Shown here in pieces: positions 31,404 to 41,741 of a stretch of 57,383 nucleotides of DNA; within the stretch, counting starts at the first letter, position 1; each line of letters opens with the position of its first letter. Position numbers and translations under genes: made by a program. The notes under the pieces are model-generated. The model saw only the letters and a program-made list of their open reading frames with translations. It did not search any database and was not told where the DNA came from. The stretch is from Clostridium sp. (GTDB lineage Bacteria; Bacillota; Clostridia; Lachnospirales; Lachnospiraceae), in NCBI GenBank assembly GCA_023664775.1, contig JAMPEW010000017.1, positions 1 to 57,383 of the forward strand. The letters run 5' to 3'.

Positions 31404-33083
31404 ATGGAGAAACGAGGAAAGTTAGAACTGACATGGGTTGGTAAATACGAAGAAGAAAAATTGGAGCCGAGAATTTTGATTGAAGATAAGTCGAAGTCAT
31501 ATGGTGAAACAGATACGGAAAATATGCTAATTCATGGGGATAATTTGTTGGCGTTGAAAGCATTAGAAAAAGAGTTTACAGGCAAAATTAAATGTATTTA
31601 TATAGATCCTCCTTATAATACAGGAGAGGCCTTTGATGAATATGATGATAATGTTGAGCATTCAATATGGCTACAACTAATGAAGGAACGAATGGAAATA
31701 CTGATTAAGCTTTTAGCAGATGATGGAACCATTTTTGTTCAATTAAATGATGAAGAATTATGCTATTGTAGAGTTTTGATGGACGAAATTTTCGGACGAA
31801 AAAATTTTATAAATATGATTGCTGTTAAGACAAAAAATTCTTCTGGAGCAAGTGGTGGCGGAGAGGATCGTAAATTAAAAAAGAATATCGAACACATTCT
31901 TTGTTATGGTAAACAAGATTTTAAAAAGTTTTATCCATCATATACAACAGTGGAATTGTCGCAATATTTAGAAGATATGAAAATAAATGGAGTCAGTTTT
32001 AAGTATACTATGGTATTTACATCTTTAGGGAAACGTGAATACTTTAAAACCATAAAGGATGGTGCAGGTGAGGATATCATTATTTACAAACATAAAGGAT
32101 ATGAAACAAAAAGCATAAGGCAGTTAGCAATTGAAGATGAAATTACAGAGATAGAAGCTTTTGCAAAATACTATGACTATGTTTGTACAACGGAAAATGC
32201 ACAGACATCAATAAGAACTAGGGTTAGAGAAGCAACAGATGATTTAGATAATTTGTATTCTATAGATTATCATCCAGTGTCTGGTCGAAATAAAGGAAAA
32301 TTAACAACTGTACATTTTGTTGGGAAAAATAAACGTTTAGTTAGTTGGTTTAAAAATGTTTGTGTAAAAGAAAGAGGTCATATATTCAAAAAGGAAAAAG
32401 TAGGCTCTTTATGGGATGATTTGAATTGGAATAATGTAAATAGAGAAGGCGGAGTGGTTTTTTCGGGAGGCAAAAAACCAGAGGTATTGCTTGAACGCAT
32501 AGTGGAATTAGCTACATTACCAGGAGATATTATTTTAGATAGTTTTTTGGGGTCTGGAACAACTATGGCAGTTGCTCACAAAATGAATAGGAAATGGATA
32601 GGGATCGAAATGGGTGAACATGCGTATTCACTTTGTAAGGCAAGAATTGACGGTGTTATTGATGGAGAGCAAGGAGGAATATCAAAGGATGTCAATTGGC
32701 AAGGCGGTGGTGGATACAGATTCTATGAACTTGCAGAACCTCTTCTTGTAAAGAATACTACATTGCCGATTTATCAGCTTAATCCATCCTATACGTGGGA
32801 TATGGTTTGCGAGGCAATTTGTAAGATTAAAGGATTTACATATGCACCTTCAGGGGAATTTCAAGGATATTCTTCGGAAAATAGATTTATACATATTACA
32901 GAAGAATTTGTGAATGCAAAGTATGTAATGTCTGTTATGAGGTCTTTAGGTGAGAAACAGAGCTTAATGATTTATTGCAAGAAAAATCAAGCTGATATGA
33001 TATTACCAGGAAATGTGGAAGTTAAGAAGATTCCTAGGGATTTATTGGATAAGTGCAATTTTGAAAGCGAGGTGCAGGAATAG
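31404..33083 (+). CDS. Mod-type N6-adenine (or N4-cytosine) DNA methyltransferase
   Basis: 559 residues. Motif IV DPPYNTG (D68-Y71) comes before motif I FLGSG (381-385), the beta-class order seen in type III Mod and related enzymes. NMLIHGDNLLALKAL precedes it as in Mod proteins, and residues ~125-340 between the motifs would be the target-recognition part. The D-P-P-Y catalytic motif favours adenine N6 methylation. It overlaps the Res-type helicase gene by one base, as mod/res pairs usually do. It might act as the DISARM class 1 methylase DrmMI, although its Mod-like form differs from what I would expect for DrmMI; hence no symbol. Confidence 0.88.
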   Translation: MEKRGKLELTWVGKYEEEKLEPRILIEDKSKSYGETDTENMLIHGDNLLALKALEKEFTGKIKCIYIDPPYNTGEAFDEYDDNVEHSIWLQLMKERMEILIKLLADDGTIFVQLNDEELCYCRVLMDEIFGRKNFINMIAVKTKNSSGASGGGEDRKLKKNIEHILCYGKQDFKKFYPSYTTVELSQYLEDMKINGVSFKYTMVFTSLGKREYFKTIKDGAGEDIIIYKHKGYETKSIRQLAIEDEITEIEAFAKYYDYVCTTENAQTSIRTRVREATDDLDNLYSIDYHPVSGRNKGKLTTVHFVGKNKRLVSWFKNVCVKERGHIFKKEKVGSLWDDLNWNNVNREGGVVFSGGKKPEVLLERIVELATLPGDIILDSFLGSGTTMAVAHKMNRKWIGIEMGEHAYSLCKARIDGVIDGEQGGISKDVNWQGGGGYRFYELAEPLLVKNTTLPIYQLNPSYTWDMVCEAICKIKGFTYAPSGEFQGYSSENRFIHITEEFVNAKYVMSVMRSLGEKQSLMIYCKKNQADMILPGNVEVKKIPRDLLDKCNFESEVQE

Positions 33084-35809
33084 TGAGTTCAGTAGATAAA
33101 ATCAAATGGGCTATGAGTCTGCGTGACCCTCAATATGAAGCACTAAAATATTTTGATGCTATCAGTTCTAAAATTGAATACAGAACAGTGAGTAAGTCAG
33201 AGGCAGAAAAGATTGCATCTGAGAATTGCCAAGAGCCGCACCGGATATCAGTAGATAAGGAATTTGATTTTCCGTCATTTTGTTTTGATATGACTACGGG
33301 TATTGGAAAATCACGTCTTATGGGAGCGTGCATTTATTATTTGTACAAGACTAAAGGTTATAAGCATTTCTTTATTCTTGCACCAGGAAATACGATTTAT
33401 GACAAAATGCGTAGAGAGTCTGTACCGGGACATCCCCAATATATGTTTAAAGGTCTCGAAGCTGAGATGGGAAGACCAAAGGTATATGATGGAGAGAATT
33501 ATTTGTCTTATCCGGTGAAGTATATGCAGGAGGAAATAGTTGTAGAAAAGACTTCGGATATTCAGATTTTCATTTTTAATATTTCGAAGATTTTTACTCG
33601 TGGGGATTTGGAGTTTAAATTCCATAAGTTTAATGAGAATTTGGGTGGCTCATTTGCAGAAGTGCTTCGTTCTTTTGATGATTTGGTAATTTGTATGGAT
33701 GAAGCCCACAGATATTATGCACCTGCATCTAAGGTTGCCATTAACTACTTAAATCCGGTATTAGGATTAGAGTTTACAGCAACGCCTAAAAGTACGAATA
33801 AAAATATCATCTATCATTATGGATTAGAAGATGGTGCTGGAAAGTTTTTGAAGATTCCTGTAGTTATGGGAAGAACTAATACGGCAGGATATTCAGAGGA
33901 TGATATCGAAGAAATGAAATTGAAGGATGGAATTAAGCTTCATGAGAGAAGAAAATCCATCGTGTATAAATATTGCATAGAGAATAATTTGGAACAGGTA
34001 AAGCCGATAGTCCTAGTCGCTTGTAAAGATACAACCCATGCAAAGAAGATTAAAGATAAGATTGATTCAGATTCCTTTTTTGGAGGAAGGTATGTTGGAA
34101 AGGTTATTGAAATTGATTCAAGTACCAGTGGCGCAGAAACGGAAGAGAATATTCAGAAGTTGCTGACTATTGAGAAGAATACGAACCCGATTGAAATTGT
34201 ATTGCATGTGTATAAATTGAAAGAAGGTTGGGATGTAAACAACCTGTTTACGATTATTCCTTTGAATGCGGCAAAGAGTGATATATTAGCATTGCAGACA
34301 ATCGGTCGTGGGCTTAGATTGCCATTTGGTGAGATTACTGGAATAGAAGAGCTTGACACGCTTGATATCGTAGCACATGACCATTATCGTGAGATTATTG
34401 ATGATATTAAAAATAATCCTGTATTTAAGAAGAGAAATCTGGATGAAGAAGAAATACCTGATACAAAGACTGTGCAAGTTGAACCAGCAGTAGAAAATAA
34501 GCAGTTGTCTTTGTTTGATGAAGCGTTTAAGGAAAGTGGTATTAAATCATATCAAGATTTGAACAAACAAGGTACTGTGGATAATCTTTATGAAGAATAT
34601 CAAAAAGCATTTATAAAGAAGACTATATCAACAAAGAAATCTGATGACAATGATGCACAGATGTCTATTTTTGATTTTTTTGAGGAACAGACCAATGCAG
34701 ATAATTCGAGAGTGGATACAGCAGACGGATATCAATTGAATGATGGTAAAAATGAAACTGATGTAATTACAGTGATTCAGCCGGATAATACTACGTTACA
34801 AATTGATATTCAAAAAACTTTAGGAAGTAAGAATGTGCTTCCTTATGCAAAGCTGGAGTTTATCAAGAAAGTTGAAGAATTAAAGAGAGTAGCTATTTCT
34901 GTACCTAAAATTGGTATTAGTTATAGCTCTACGATTGAGTTCAAACCATTTATAGTAAAGAGAACTATCCAAGATTTTGATATTGCAGCATCCCGAATTG
35001 AACGATATGACACAATTAATGACAAGTTATTACAGGTACTTGATGCAGATGCATTAATCGTTGAAAATCCAGAAAATATGTTGGCAGTTTCACTTTTGGA
35101 TAGTATTCCGGAATTTGATTCTGATGATGCAGAATTTATATTAGATGTTGTAGAACAATATTTAGCTTTGATTGAAGGTTCTGTTGATGATAAAAAGAAG
35201 ATAGTTAGGAGATATGCAACGGTTATTGTGAATGATTTGAAAAGTCAGATATATGCGTCAAAGGAAGAAAGTACCGAGTTTGTATACAAGGTGCAAAAGG
35301 ATCTTATTGTATTTGGTTCATTTGTAAAAAATATGAAAGCGGACGGAAGGCTTCATTTCAAAAAAGAAGTTCCAGACAAGAAAAATATTAAGCACTATTT
35401 GTTTGAAGGATATAAGAAATCATATTATTCGGAAAATGCTTTTGATAGTGATGATGAAAGACGGTTATCTGTAGTTTTGGAAGAGGATGACGAGGTAGTG
35501 CGTTTTATTAAGCCGCCTCTAAATCAGCTTGGATTGTTTTACAGAGCTGCAAAACAGTATAATCCGGATTTCTTAGTTGAAACAAAGGATAAGAAATATA
35601 TGATAGAAGTGAAGGCGACTAACCAAACTGATAATGAAGAAGTGCAAGAAAAAGCAAAGGCTGCAATCAAGTGGTGCAAATGTGCATCCGAAGTAGATGC
35701 AGATGGAAAGTCTTGGGAATATCGTTTGATACCAAGCGATAAGATTATCATTGGTAACACATTGAAATATGTGATCGGTTTAGCGGCACCTATTTCAGTA
35801 GAAGAATAA
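33083..35809 (+). CDS. Res-type helicase-nuclease (type III restriction-like)
   Basis: 908 residues starting at GTG 33083, one base inside the Mod stop codon, with GCGAGG upstream; an ATG at 33112 is the alternative. Helicase superfamily 2 motifs: TTGIGKSRL (Walker A variant), CMDEAHRYY (DEAH), EFTATPKS, and QTIGRGLRLP (motif VI). Near the C-terminus a PD-(D/E)XK motif is visible: D829 in PDFLVE, then E842 and K844 in MIEVKAT. The combination is that of type III restriction subunits, which translocate along DNA and cut between sites. Its place inside a DISARM operon, between the methyltransferase and drmA, is unusual. Confidence 0.85.
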   Translation: MSSVDKIKWAMSLRDPQYEALKYFDAISSKIEYRTVSKSEAEKIASENCQEPHRISVDKEFDFPSFCFDMTTGIGKSRLMGACIYYLYKTKGYKHFFILAPGNTIYDKMRRESVPGHPQYMFKGLEAEMGRPKVYDGENYLSYPVKYMQEEIVVEKTSDIQIFIFNISKIFTRGDLEFKFHKFNENLGGSFAEVLRSFDDLVICMDEAHRYYAPASKVAINYLNPVLGLEFTATPKSTNKNIIYHYGLEDGAGKFLKIPVVMGRTNTAGYSEDDIEEMKLKDGIKLHERRKSIVYKYCIENNLEQVKPIVLVACKDTTHAKKIKDKIDSDSFFGGRYVGKVIEIDSSTSGAETEENIQKLLTIEKNTNPIEIVLHVYKLKEGWDVNNLFTIIPLNAAKSDILALQTIGRGLRLPFGEITGIEELDTLDIVAHDHYREIIDDIKNNPVFKKRNLDEEEIPDTKTVQVEPAVENKQLSLFDEAFKESGIKSYQDLNKQGTVDNLYEEYQKAFIKKTISTKKSDDNDAQMSIFDFFEEQTNADNSRVDTADGYQLNDGKNETDVITVIQPDNTTLQIDIQKTLGSKNVLPYAKLEFIKKVEELKRVAISVPKIGISYSSTIEFKPFIVKRTIQDFDIAASRIERYDTINDKLLQVLDADALIVENPENMLAVSLLDSIPEFDSDDAEFILDVVEQYLALIEGSVDDKKKIVRRYATVIVNDLKSQIYASKEESTEFVYKVQKDLIVFGSFVKNMKADGRLHFKKEVPDKKNIKHYLFEGYKKSYYSENAFDSDDERRLSVVLEEDDEVVRFIKPPLNQLGLFYRAAKQYNPDFLVETKDKKYMIEVKATNQTDNEEVQEKAKAAIKWCKCASEVDADGKSWEYRLIPSDKIIIGNTLKYVIGLAAPISVEE

Positions 35810-35824
35810 AACAGGAGGCTGTGT

Positions 35825-38800
35825 ATGGCAGATATAAAGGATTTTAAACATGCTATTGTTCGTCAGAAGATATTAGAGGCTGTAAAGAAAGATTTAATTG
35901 GTCCATCTTCGGAGTGTGAAGAACTTAATGAAGTACCAACAAGCAGTTATATTACGGGGTTACTATATCCTGCTGATACAGCTGTAACAGAGGATGAGAA
36001 TTACTTTGATGTGGAGTTTACGGAGAAGAAATTTGATGCTGATTGGGAAGTTATGGAAGCGGGGATTTTTGTGGATGAAGAGCCTGAAGATAGAATTAAA
36101 AGTGGATTTCAAAAATCTTCTTCAGTAGGAGTTTCATTTTATGTTGATGATGATGTATCTAAAATTAATGCATACATTAATTGGGGAAAATATCATGCAG
36201 AACAGATACAGAGTGAGGTTGTTGATGGAACCTTAGAAGAAGATACCGAGAATAAGAAAAAGAAGAAACATACTGTATATGTTAGGGAACAAATGCATGA
36301 TGTTGTAGAGATTGATTTGAATAATGGAAAGCGTTCCGAACAGATTATACTTGCTTCCAATAGCAATATTTATATCTATGCAATGAAAATGCAATTAAAC
36401 AATGGATATAAAATGGTATCTGTATATCTTCATAATAATGATAAATCAGACGGTGAAGAGAAAGAATATGAGAAAGTTATGTTCCAAGTGGAAATGCTAA
36501 TTGCAGATGATTTGATGAGCCCAATCTTCATTCCGGAATACGTGTGCAGAAAAGTGGAACTTGAAGATGAGTATTACTATAAGGGAAGACCTGTATATGC
36601 ACGTGGTAGAGGCTGTGCTGTTTCATGGAGCATGGCAGTAGACGAGGTCAATGCAACATCTGTAAGGACGGCATTTATACCAGATTATGAGATTCCAAGT
36701 GTAAGTGCACAGATAGAGGATATGCCTGAGCATGCTTTTTCTATGTTGCAAATGGGTTCACCGAAGAAAAAGACAGAAGTAATAGAGAATTTACGTCTTT
36801 TGACATCTATATATGGAGATTGGATTGAGGAAGTTCTAGAGAATGATACATCCATGAAGGATGATAAGTTTAGGGCGACAGGACAAGCTATCATAGAAAA
36901 GTGTAATGATGCAAATCGTAGAATGAATGTGGGTATTGACTTGATTGAGAACAATGAGAAGGCTTATCAAGCATTTGTTTTTATGAATCAAGCAATGTAT
37001 TTGCAGAGAAGCATTACATCATTCTCGAAGTACTACGGAAGTGGAATTTCTTGTAGTCTTCGTGATTTTATGAGTGATATGCCAGAGAAAGGTAGAAAAC
37101 AAGATCATAGTGAATGGAGACCTTTCCAGATTGCATTTGTTTTATTGAATCTGTACGGAATTATGGATGGTGAATCGCTAGAGAGGGAAATTGTCGATTT
37201 GCTTTATTTCCCTACAGGCGGTGGTAAAACAGAAGCATATTTAGGTTTGATAGCTTTTACAATAGCGTATAGAAGATTAACAGCTAAAGAAGAAAACGAG
37301 TATGAAAAAGATGGTGGTGTGACGGTATTTTTACGATATACACTTAGATTGCTTACAACACAGCAAAGAGACCGTTTGACGAGACTTATTGTTGCGATGG
37401 AACAGTTAAGAGAAAAGAATACAGAACTGTATGGTAATGAAAGAATTACCATTGGTTTTTGGGTTGGTGGAAATGTTACGCCAAACAAATTCAGTGATTA
37501 TTGTGATACGGATCAGTTTAAGAAGAAGGATTTTTTACGTAAGTTAACAAAGCAAATAATAAAATGTCCTTATTGTGGTAAGCCGATTGAAAGAGATGAT
37601 TACATAATAAATGAGAAAGGAAAATCGGTTCAAATTCATTGTTCGGATGATTATTGTATGTTTTCAAAGAAAACTGGAAGAACGATTCCAGTATATCTTG
37701 TGGATGAAGAAATTTATGCAAAATGTCCGACAGTAATTATTTCAACAGTTGATAAATTTGCGAGACTACCTTGGACAGAGCAGGTTGGATTATTATTTGG
37801 AAAAACAGGCAGGTGCTGTTCGAGATGTGGTCATATTGCGATTGGAGAAAAACATCCGGGAAGACATAATGCTGATACAGCAGCAGGACTTGATAAAGCG
37901 GTTACAACAGATTGTAAACCATTTTACCCACCGGAACTTATTATACAAGATGAGTTGCATTTGATAACGGGACCTTTAGGTACAATTTATGGTGGTTATG
38001 AAACGGTTGTAGAAGAAATGTGCTGTATTGAAAAAAATGGCAAAAAGATTCGTCCTAAGTATGTTGTATCTACTGCTACAATTAAAAATGCAGGCGAGCA
38101 GATTAAGTTCCTGTATGGAAGAGATAATTTTGCACAGTTCCCGCCAAGTGGATTTGATACAAGAGACTCATTCTTTATCAGAGAGGTTCCGTTACCACGG
38201 GAAAACTTAGCATCATTATCAGAGGAAAGGTTGCAAGAATTGATTGATGATGGTCAAAAGCCATTCCGCCAGTATGTAGGGATTTGTGCAAGTGGTCAGT
38301 CTGTTAAGACAACACTTATTCGATTATATTCAATTATTTTGCAAACAGCATTGGATTTGGCAAAAGAGCCAGAATTTGAAGATTATATAGATCCTTACTA
38401 CACATTGATTGGATATTTTAACAGTATTCGAGAGTTGGGTGGTGCCGTTCGCCTTCTGGACGATGATATTACGAGTAGAATTCGTGTGGTCAAGAATAAA
38501 TATAATAGTCTAGCACAAAGATATATTGGTATCGATGGAAAGAAAGAAATTACATCTCGTATCCCCTCATGGGAGATTGCACGGGTGCTTGAAAAGTTAG
38601 CAATTTCTTATGACAAGAAAAAAGAAAGGCAGAGCTGTTATGATGTTGTCATTGCCACAAATATGATTGCTGTTGGTATGGATGTGGATCGTTTAGGTCT
38701 TATGACTGTGGTAGGGCAGCCGAAGCAGAACTCAGAGTATATTCAGGCAACAAGCCGAGTGGGACGCCAGCATCCAGGTATCATTTTTACGATATATAAT

Positions 38801-39292
38801 CCATATAGACCACGTGACTTATCTAATTATGAGAACTTTGTTGGATTTCATTCGCAAATGTATAGATACGTTGAAGGTACGACTGCTACACCTTTTGCGG
38901 CAAGAGCAAGAGACAGAGTTCTTCATGCATTAATAGTGTCATTACTTAGATTGAAGTTTGAAGAGATGGCTGATAACGGAGGTGCTACTAATATCAATAA
39001 AATCTCCGATAATGATATTAAGCGTGTAAAGGAAATGATACTTGAGAGAGTAAAGGTTACGGCACCATCATCTTACGTGGATACGGGAAAAGAAATAGAT
39101 GAGTTTATAAGTATATGGAAGAATATTGCGAAAATTGATAAGTTATACTATTTCGTTCCTTATGTAACAGATGATAAGAAGAGATTGCTTACATATTATG
39201 GAGAATTTTATGGTGATAAGGAAAAACCAACATTAAGCTCTATGCGTGATGTTGAACAGTCATCTACAGTATTTTATTGGGAGGGTGTGTAA
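35825..39292 (+). CDS. drmA: DISARM helicase DrmA
   Basis: 1155 residues, AGGAGG seven bases upstream. After a ~440-residue N-terminal region, an SF2 helicase core starts: FPTGGGKTEA (K468) is Walker A, QDELH (D709, E710, H712) the DEXH box, and TNMIAVGMDVDRLGLM and QATSRVGRQHPG motifs V and VI. Two pairs of cysteines suggest bound zinc: CPYCGKP (~580), with CSDDYC, and CCSRCGH (~660). The size, the long N-terminus and the pairing with a DUF1998 gene identify DrmA. DrmA and DrmB form a complex that loads on DNA and is central to DISARM. It shares one base with drmB. Confidence 0.9.
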   Translation: MADIKDFKHAIVRQKILEAVKKDLIGPSSECEELNEVPTSSYITGLLYPADTAVTEDENYFDVEFTEKKFDADWEVMEAGIFVDEEPEDRIKSGFQKSSSVGVSFYVDDDVSKINAYINWGKYHAEQIQSEVVDGTLEEDTENKKKKKHTVYVREQMHDVVEIDLNNGKRSEQIILASNSNIYIYAMKMQLNNGYKMVSVYLHNNDKSDGEEKEYEKVMFQVEMLIADDLMSPIFIPEYVCRKVELEDEYYYKGRPVYARGRGCAVSWSMAVDEVNATSVRTAFIPDYEIPSVSAQIEDMPEHAFSMLQMGSPKKKTEVIENLRLLTSIYGDWIEEVLENDTSMKDDKFRATGQAIIEKCNDANRRMNVGIDLIENNEKAYQAFVFMNQAMYLQRSITSFSKYYGSGISCSLRDFMSDMPEKGRKQDHSEWRPFQIAFVLLNLYGIMDGESLEREIVDLLYFPTGGGKTEAYLGLIAFTIAYRRLTAKEENEYEKDGGVTVFLRYTLRLLTTQQRDRLTRLIVAMEQLREKNTELYGNERITIGFWVGGNVTPNKFSDYCDTDQFKKKDFLRKLTKQIIKCPYCGKPIERDDYIINEKGKSVQIHCSDDYCMFSKKTGRTIPVYLVDEEIYAKCPTVIISTVDKFARLPWTEQVGLLFGKTGRCCSRCGHIAIGEKHPGRHNADTAAGLDKAVTTDCKPFYPPELIIQDELHLITGPLGTIYGGYETVVEEMCCIEKNGKKIRPKYVVSTATIKNAGEQIKFLYGRDNFAQFPPSGFDTRDSFFIREVPLPRENLASLSEERLQELIDDGQKPFRQYVGICASGQSVKTTLIRLYSIILQTALDLAKEPEFEDYIDPYYTLIGYFNSIRELGGAVRLLDDDITSRIRVVKNKYNSLAQRYIGIDGKKEITSRIPSWEIARVLEKLAISYDKKKERQSCYDVVIATNMIAVGMDVDRLGLMTVVGQPKQNSEYIQATSRVGRQHPGIIFTIYNPYRPRDLSNYENFVGFHSQMYRYVEGTTATPFAARARDRVLHALIVSLLRLKFEEMADNGGATNINKISDNDIKRVKEMILERVKVTAPSSYVDTGKEIDEFISIWKNIAKIDKLYYFVPYVTDDKKRLLTYYGEFYGDKEKPTLSSMRDVEQSSTVFYWEGV

Positions 39293-41055
39293 TGAATTTT
39301 TATAAAAAACTGGGTGAAATACGTCCAAATCAATTAATAACTACATATGGACCAGGCTCAATTATGGATGCAGTAAATGATTCGTTAACGGTATTGGACA
39401 TTGAGTATTGGGATAACAATAATATTGGAAAGGAAATTAGAGATGCCAGATTGGCTAGCTATATGAATGTTAGGAAATTCTTTATGCCAAAGACTGGTGG
39501 AAAAGAGGATATTCCGGTTATTTCATTTCCTTACTATCATGTATGTTCAAAGGGAACATGTAAGTTCTTGTTTGATATGAGAGAGTATTTTGATATTGAT
39601 CAATATAAAAATGCACAAGGTGAAGTAAAATGCCCTAAATGTGGATTTCCAGCATATCCTTCCAGATTTATTACAGTATGTGAAGAAGGACATATGGATG
39701 ATTTTCCGTATCGTTGGTGGGTTCATCATGGAGAAACCAGTTGCAAGGAAGATATGTTCCTCAAATCGATGGGAAACACCTCATCACTTGCAGAACTTCG
39801 TGTCGAGTGTGCATGTGGTGCAAAAAGAGTAATGTCGGGAGCGATGCAAAAAGAAAAGTTTGCAGGCTTAAATTGTTCTGGCAATTATCCCCATAGACCG
39901 AGTGTAAAACCTAAAATTTGTAAGAAAAGTGTTGTTCCGAGTCAGAGAGGTGCATCAAATGTGTACTTTTCGGTTACAAGAAATGCTATCTCTATTCCAC
40001 CTTGGACAAACCCTATTAATGATATTATGAGTGCACAACGAACAACTATTGAAACATTAGTAGAAGCGATGGGAGAAGAAGATGGATTAGGATTTGCATA
40101 TAATAAATATTTTGCAGAGAGATATTCTTGGGATGATTTTAAAGCAGCATATGACAGATTAAGTCAGAATATAAAAGAGTTTACAGAATTGAAAGAAATG
40201 GAATATGCAGCAATTACACATCATGAAGATGTGGAATATCAGCATGATGTAAAATATTTTAAGGCTCAAGAAGTCGAAATTAAAGGTAGTCTTAAAGAAT
40301 ACATTTCAAGAGTAATAAAAATACATCGCTTGAGAGAAGTAAGAGTGTTGACTGGTTTCGCAAGACTTGAAGCACCGGAACCGGAAATCGAAGAACAAGC
40401 ACATGTTGTAAAATTGAAATGTGGTTCAGGAGAGAAATGGCTTCCTGCAGTGGAAATTAATGGAGAAGGTGTATTCATTGAGTTGAATAGAGGAAAAATT
40501 GATCAGTGGATACAAATTGAGCAGGTTAAGACTCGTTCAGGCAAATATGCCGAATGTTATGCAACATATTGCGAAAAGAAGGGGTGGGAGAATTTTAAAC
40601 CTCGAAATGCGGAATATGTATTACTTCATACACTATCACACATGTTGATTAAAGAAATGGCAATGCAGTCTGGATATTCTTCATCTGCCTTACATGAAAG
40701 AATTTATAGTAGCGAGAATATGTGTGGTTTGCTGATTTATACGGGAGCTGCAGATAAGGAAGGTTCACTAGGCGGTCTTGTCGAACTCGGTGGTATGAAT
40801 AAGTTATTGCCACTTCTTAAAGGTGCTTTAGAAAATGGACTAACATGTACAACAGATCCGGAATGTTTTATGAAAAATCCAACAAGTGACCGATTGAATG
40901 GTGCGGCATGTCATTCATGCACCATGATTTCAGAAACTGCATGTGAGAATGGAAACAGATTGCTTGATAGAGCATTGGTTGTTCCTGTTCCTGAACACGA
41001 GGAGATGGGTTACTTTAGAGGACTGGTGAGAGATTTATGTGGAATTCAAGTGTAA
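39292..41055 (+). CDS. drmB: DISARM DUF1998 protein DrmB
   Basis: 587 residues; the ATG overlaps the drmA stop (TAATG) and has GGGAGG at 39279-39284. The start KLGEIRPNQLITTYGPGSIM is the typical DrmB N-terminus. Zinc-type cysteine clusters are CPKCGFP (~110), CACGAKR (~180) and, in the C-terminal DUF1998 domain, AACHSCTMISETACENGNRL. DrmB is the adaptor that binds DrmA and makes the DrmAB complex recognise DNA ends or single-stranded DNA. Length agrees with characterised DrmB (~600). Its end overlaps drmC by 19 nt. Confidence 0.92.
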   Translation: MNFYKKLGEIRPNQLITTYGPGSIMDAVNDSLTVLDIEYWDNNNIGKEIRDARLASYMNVRKFFMPKTGGKEDIPVISFPYYHVCSKGTCKFLFDMREYFDIDQYKNAQGEVKCPKCGFPAYPSRFITVCEEGHMDDFPYRWWVHHGETSCKEDMFLKSMGNTSSLAELRVECACGAKRVMSGAMQKEKFAGLNCSGNYPHRPSVKPKICKKSVVPSQRGASNVYFSVTRNAISIPPWTNPINDIMSAQRTTIETLVEAMGEEDGLGFAYNKYFAERYSWDDFKAAYDRLSQNIKEFTELKEMEYAAITHHEDVEYQHDVKYFKAQEVEIKGSLKEYISRVIKIHRLREVRVLTGFARLEAPEPEIEEQAHVVKLKCGSGEKWLPAVEINGEGVFIELNRGKIDQWIQIEQVKTRSGKYAECYATYCEKKGWENFKPRNAEYVLLHTLSHMLIKEMAMQSGYSSSALHERIYSSENMCGLLIYTGAADKEGSLGGLVELGGMNKLLPLLKGALENGLTCTTDPECFMKNPTSDRLNGAACHSCTMISETACENGNRLLDRALVVPVPEHEEMGYFRGLVRDLCGIQV

Positions 41056-41735
41056 AAATTGATTACATAGCTGGATTAATTGTGGATGCTTTAGATAATT
41101 ATATAGTAGATGAAGTTAACGCTTCATTTACCAAGGTAATTATGGAGTTGAAGGAGCATTTTCCTAATTGTAGTGACGAAGAGATAAGGGATATTATTAG
41201 TTTGTGTATGCAATTATATTCAGCGAAGAAAACGGAACGAGCAGATTTGGTATTAACTGCACCTGATTCTTTTAGAGTAAAAGCATTACGAACTAAAGAA
41301 ATATTACAGGAACTAATAACGGATACGGAAAAAAGTTTAACTATTACAGAATATTCTATTTCAGATTATTTTGCAGATATGCTAGATGTGATTATAAGAA
41401 AAAGCCAGCAGGGTGTGTATGTCAGACTATATGTAAATGATATGGAAAAGCAGAAAGCTTCGTTGGACAGACTAATGGCATATAAATCTCGTTTTCTCAA
41501 AGTATATGAATATCAAAAGCAAGAAGATGACAAGATGGCAGCGTTGCATGCAAAAATGCTTGTATCTGATGCGAAGAAATCTTTGGTTTCTTCTGCGAAT
41601 CTTTCCTATCATGGAATGCAGGGCAATGTGGAAATGGGATTTTTGATTGAATCGTCGGATAAAGCAAAGCAGATAGAGGAAGTTATGAAGGAAATGGTAA
41701 GAATGAAGGTGTTCTGTAAATATGAGGGAAGGTGA
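41037..41735 (+). CDS. drmC: DISARM phospholipase D-type protein DrmC
   Basis: 232 residues. A single HKD motif is in LHAKMLVSD (H171, K173, D178), followed by SSANLSYHGMQGNVEMGFLI, the usual N/E continuation. Residues ~1-90 are helical, with a likely N-terminal domain (FPNCSDEEIRDIISLCMQLY). One HKD per chain means that the active site forms by dimerisation, as in bacterial nucleases of the phospholipase D family. In published DISARM work DrmC is dispensable for part of the protection. The start lies 19 nt inside drmB, so translation is coupled. Confidence 0.9.
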   Translation: MWNSSVKIDYIAGLIVDALDNYIVDEVNASFTKVIMELKEHFPNCSDEEIRDIISLCMQLYSAKKTERADLVLTAPDSFRVKALRTKEILQELITDTEKSLTITEYSISDYFADMLDVIIRKSQQGVYVRLYVNDMEKQKASLDRLMAYKSRFLKVYEYQKQEDDKMAALHAKMLVSDAKKSLVSSANLSYHGMQGNVEMGFLIESSDKAKQIEEVMKEMVRMKVFCKYEGR

Positions 41736-41741
41736 ATCCTA

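Noticed and set aside
31404-35809. Plain type III restriction-modification system unrelated to DISARM
   Set aside because: Kept as an alternative, but not preferred: the pair lies between DrmD-like and DrmA genes in the same direction, with gaps of 9 and 15 nt, which speaks for a common unit.
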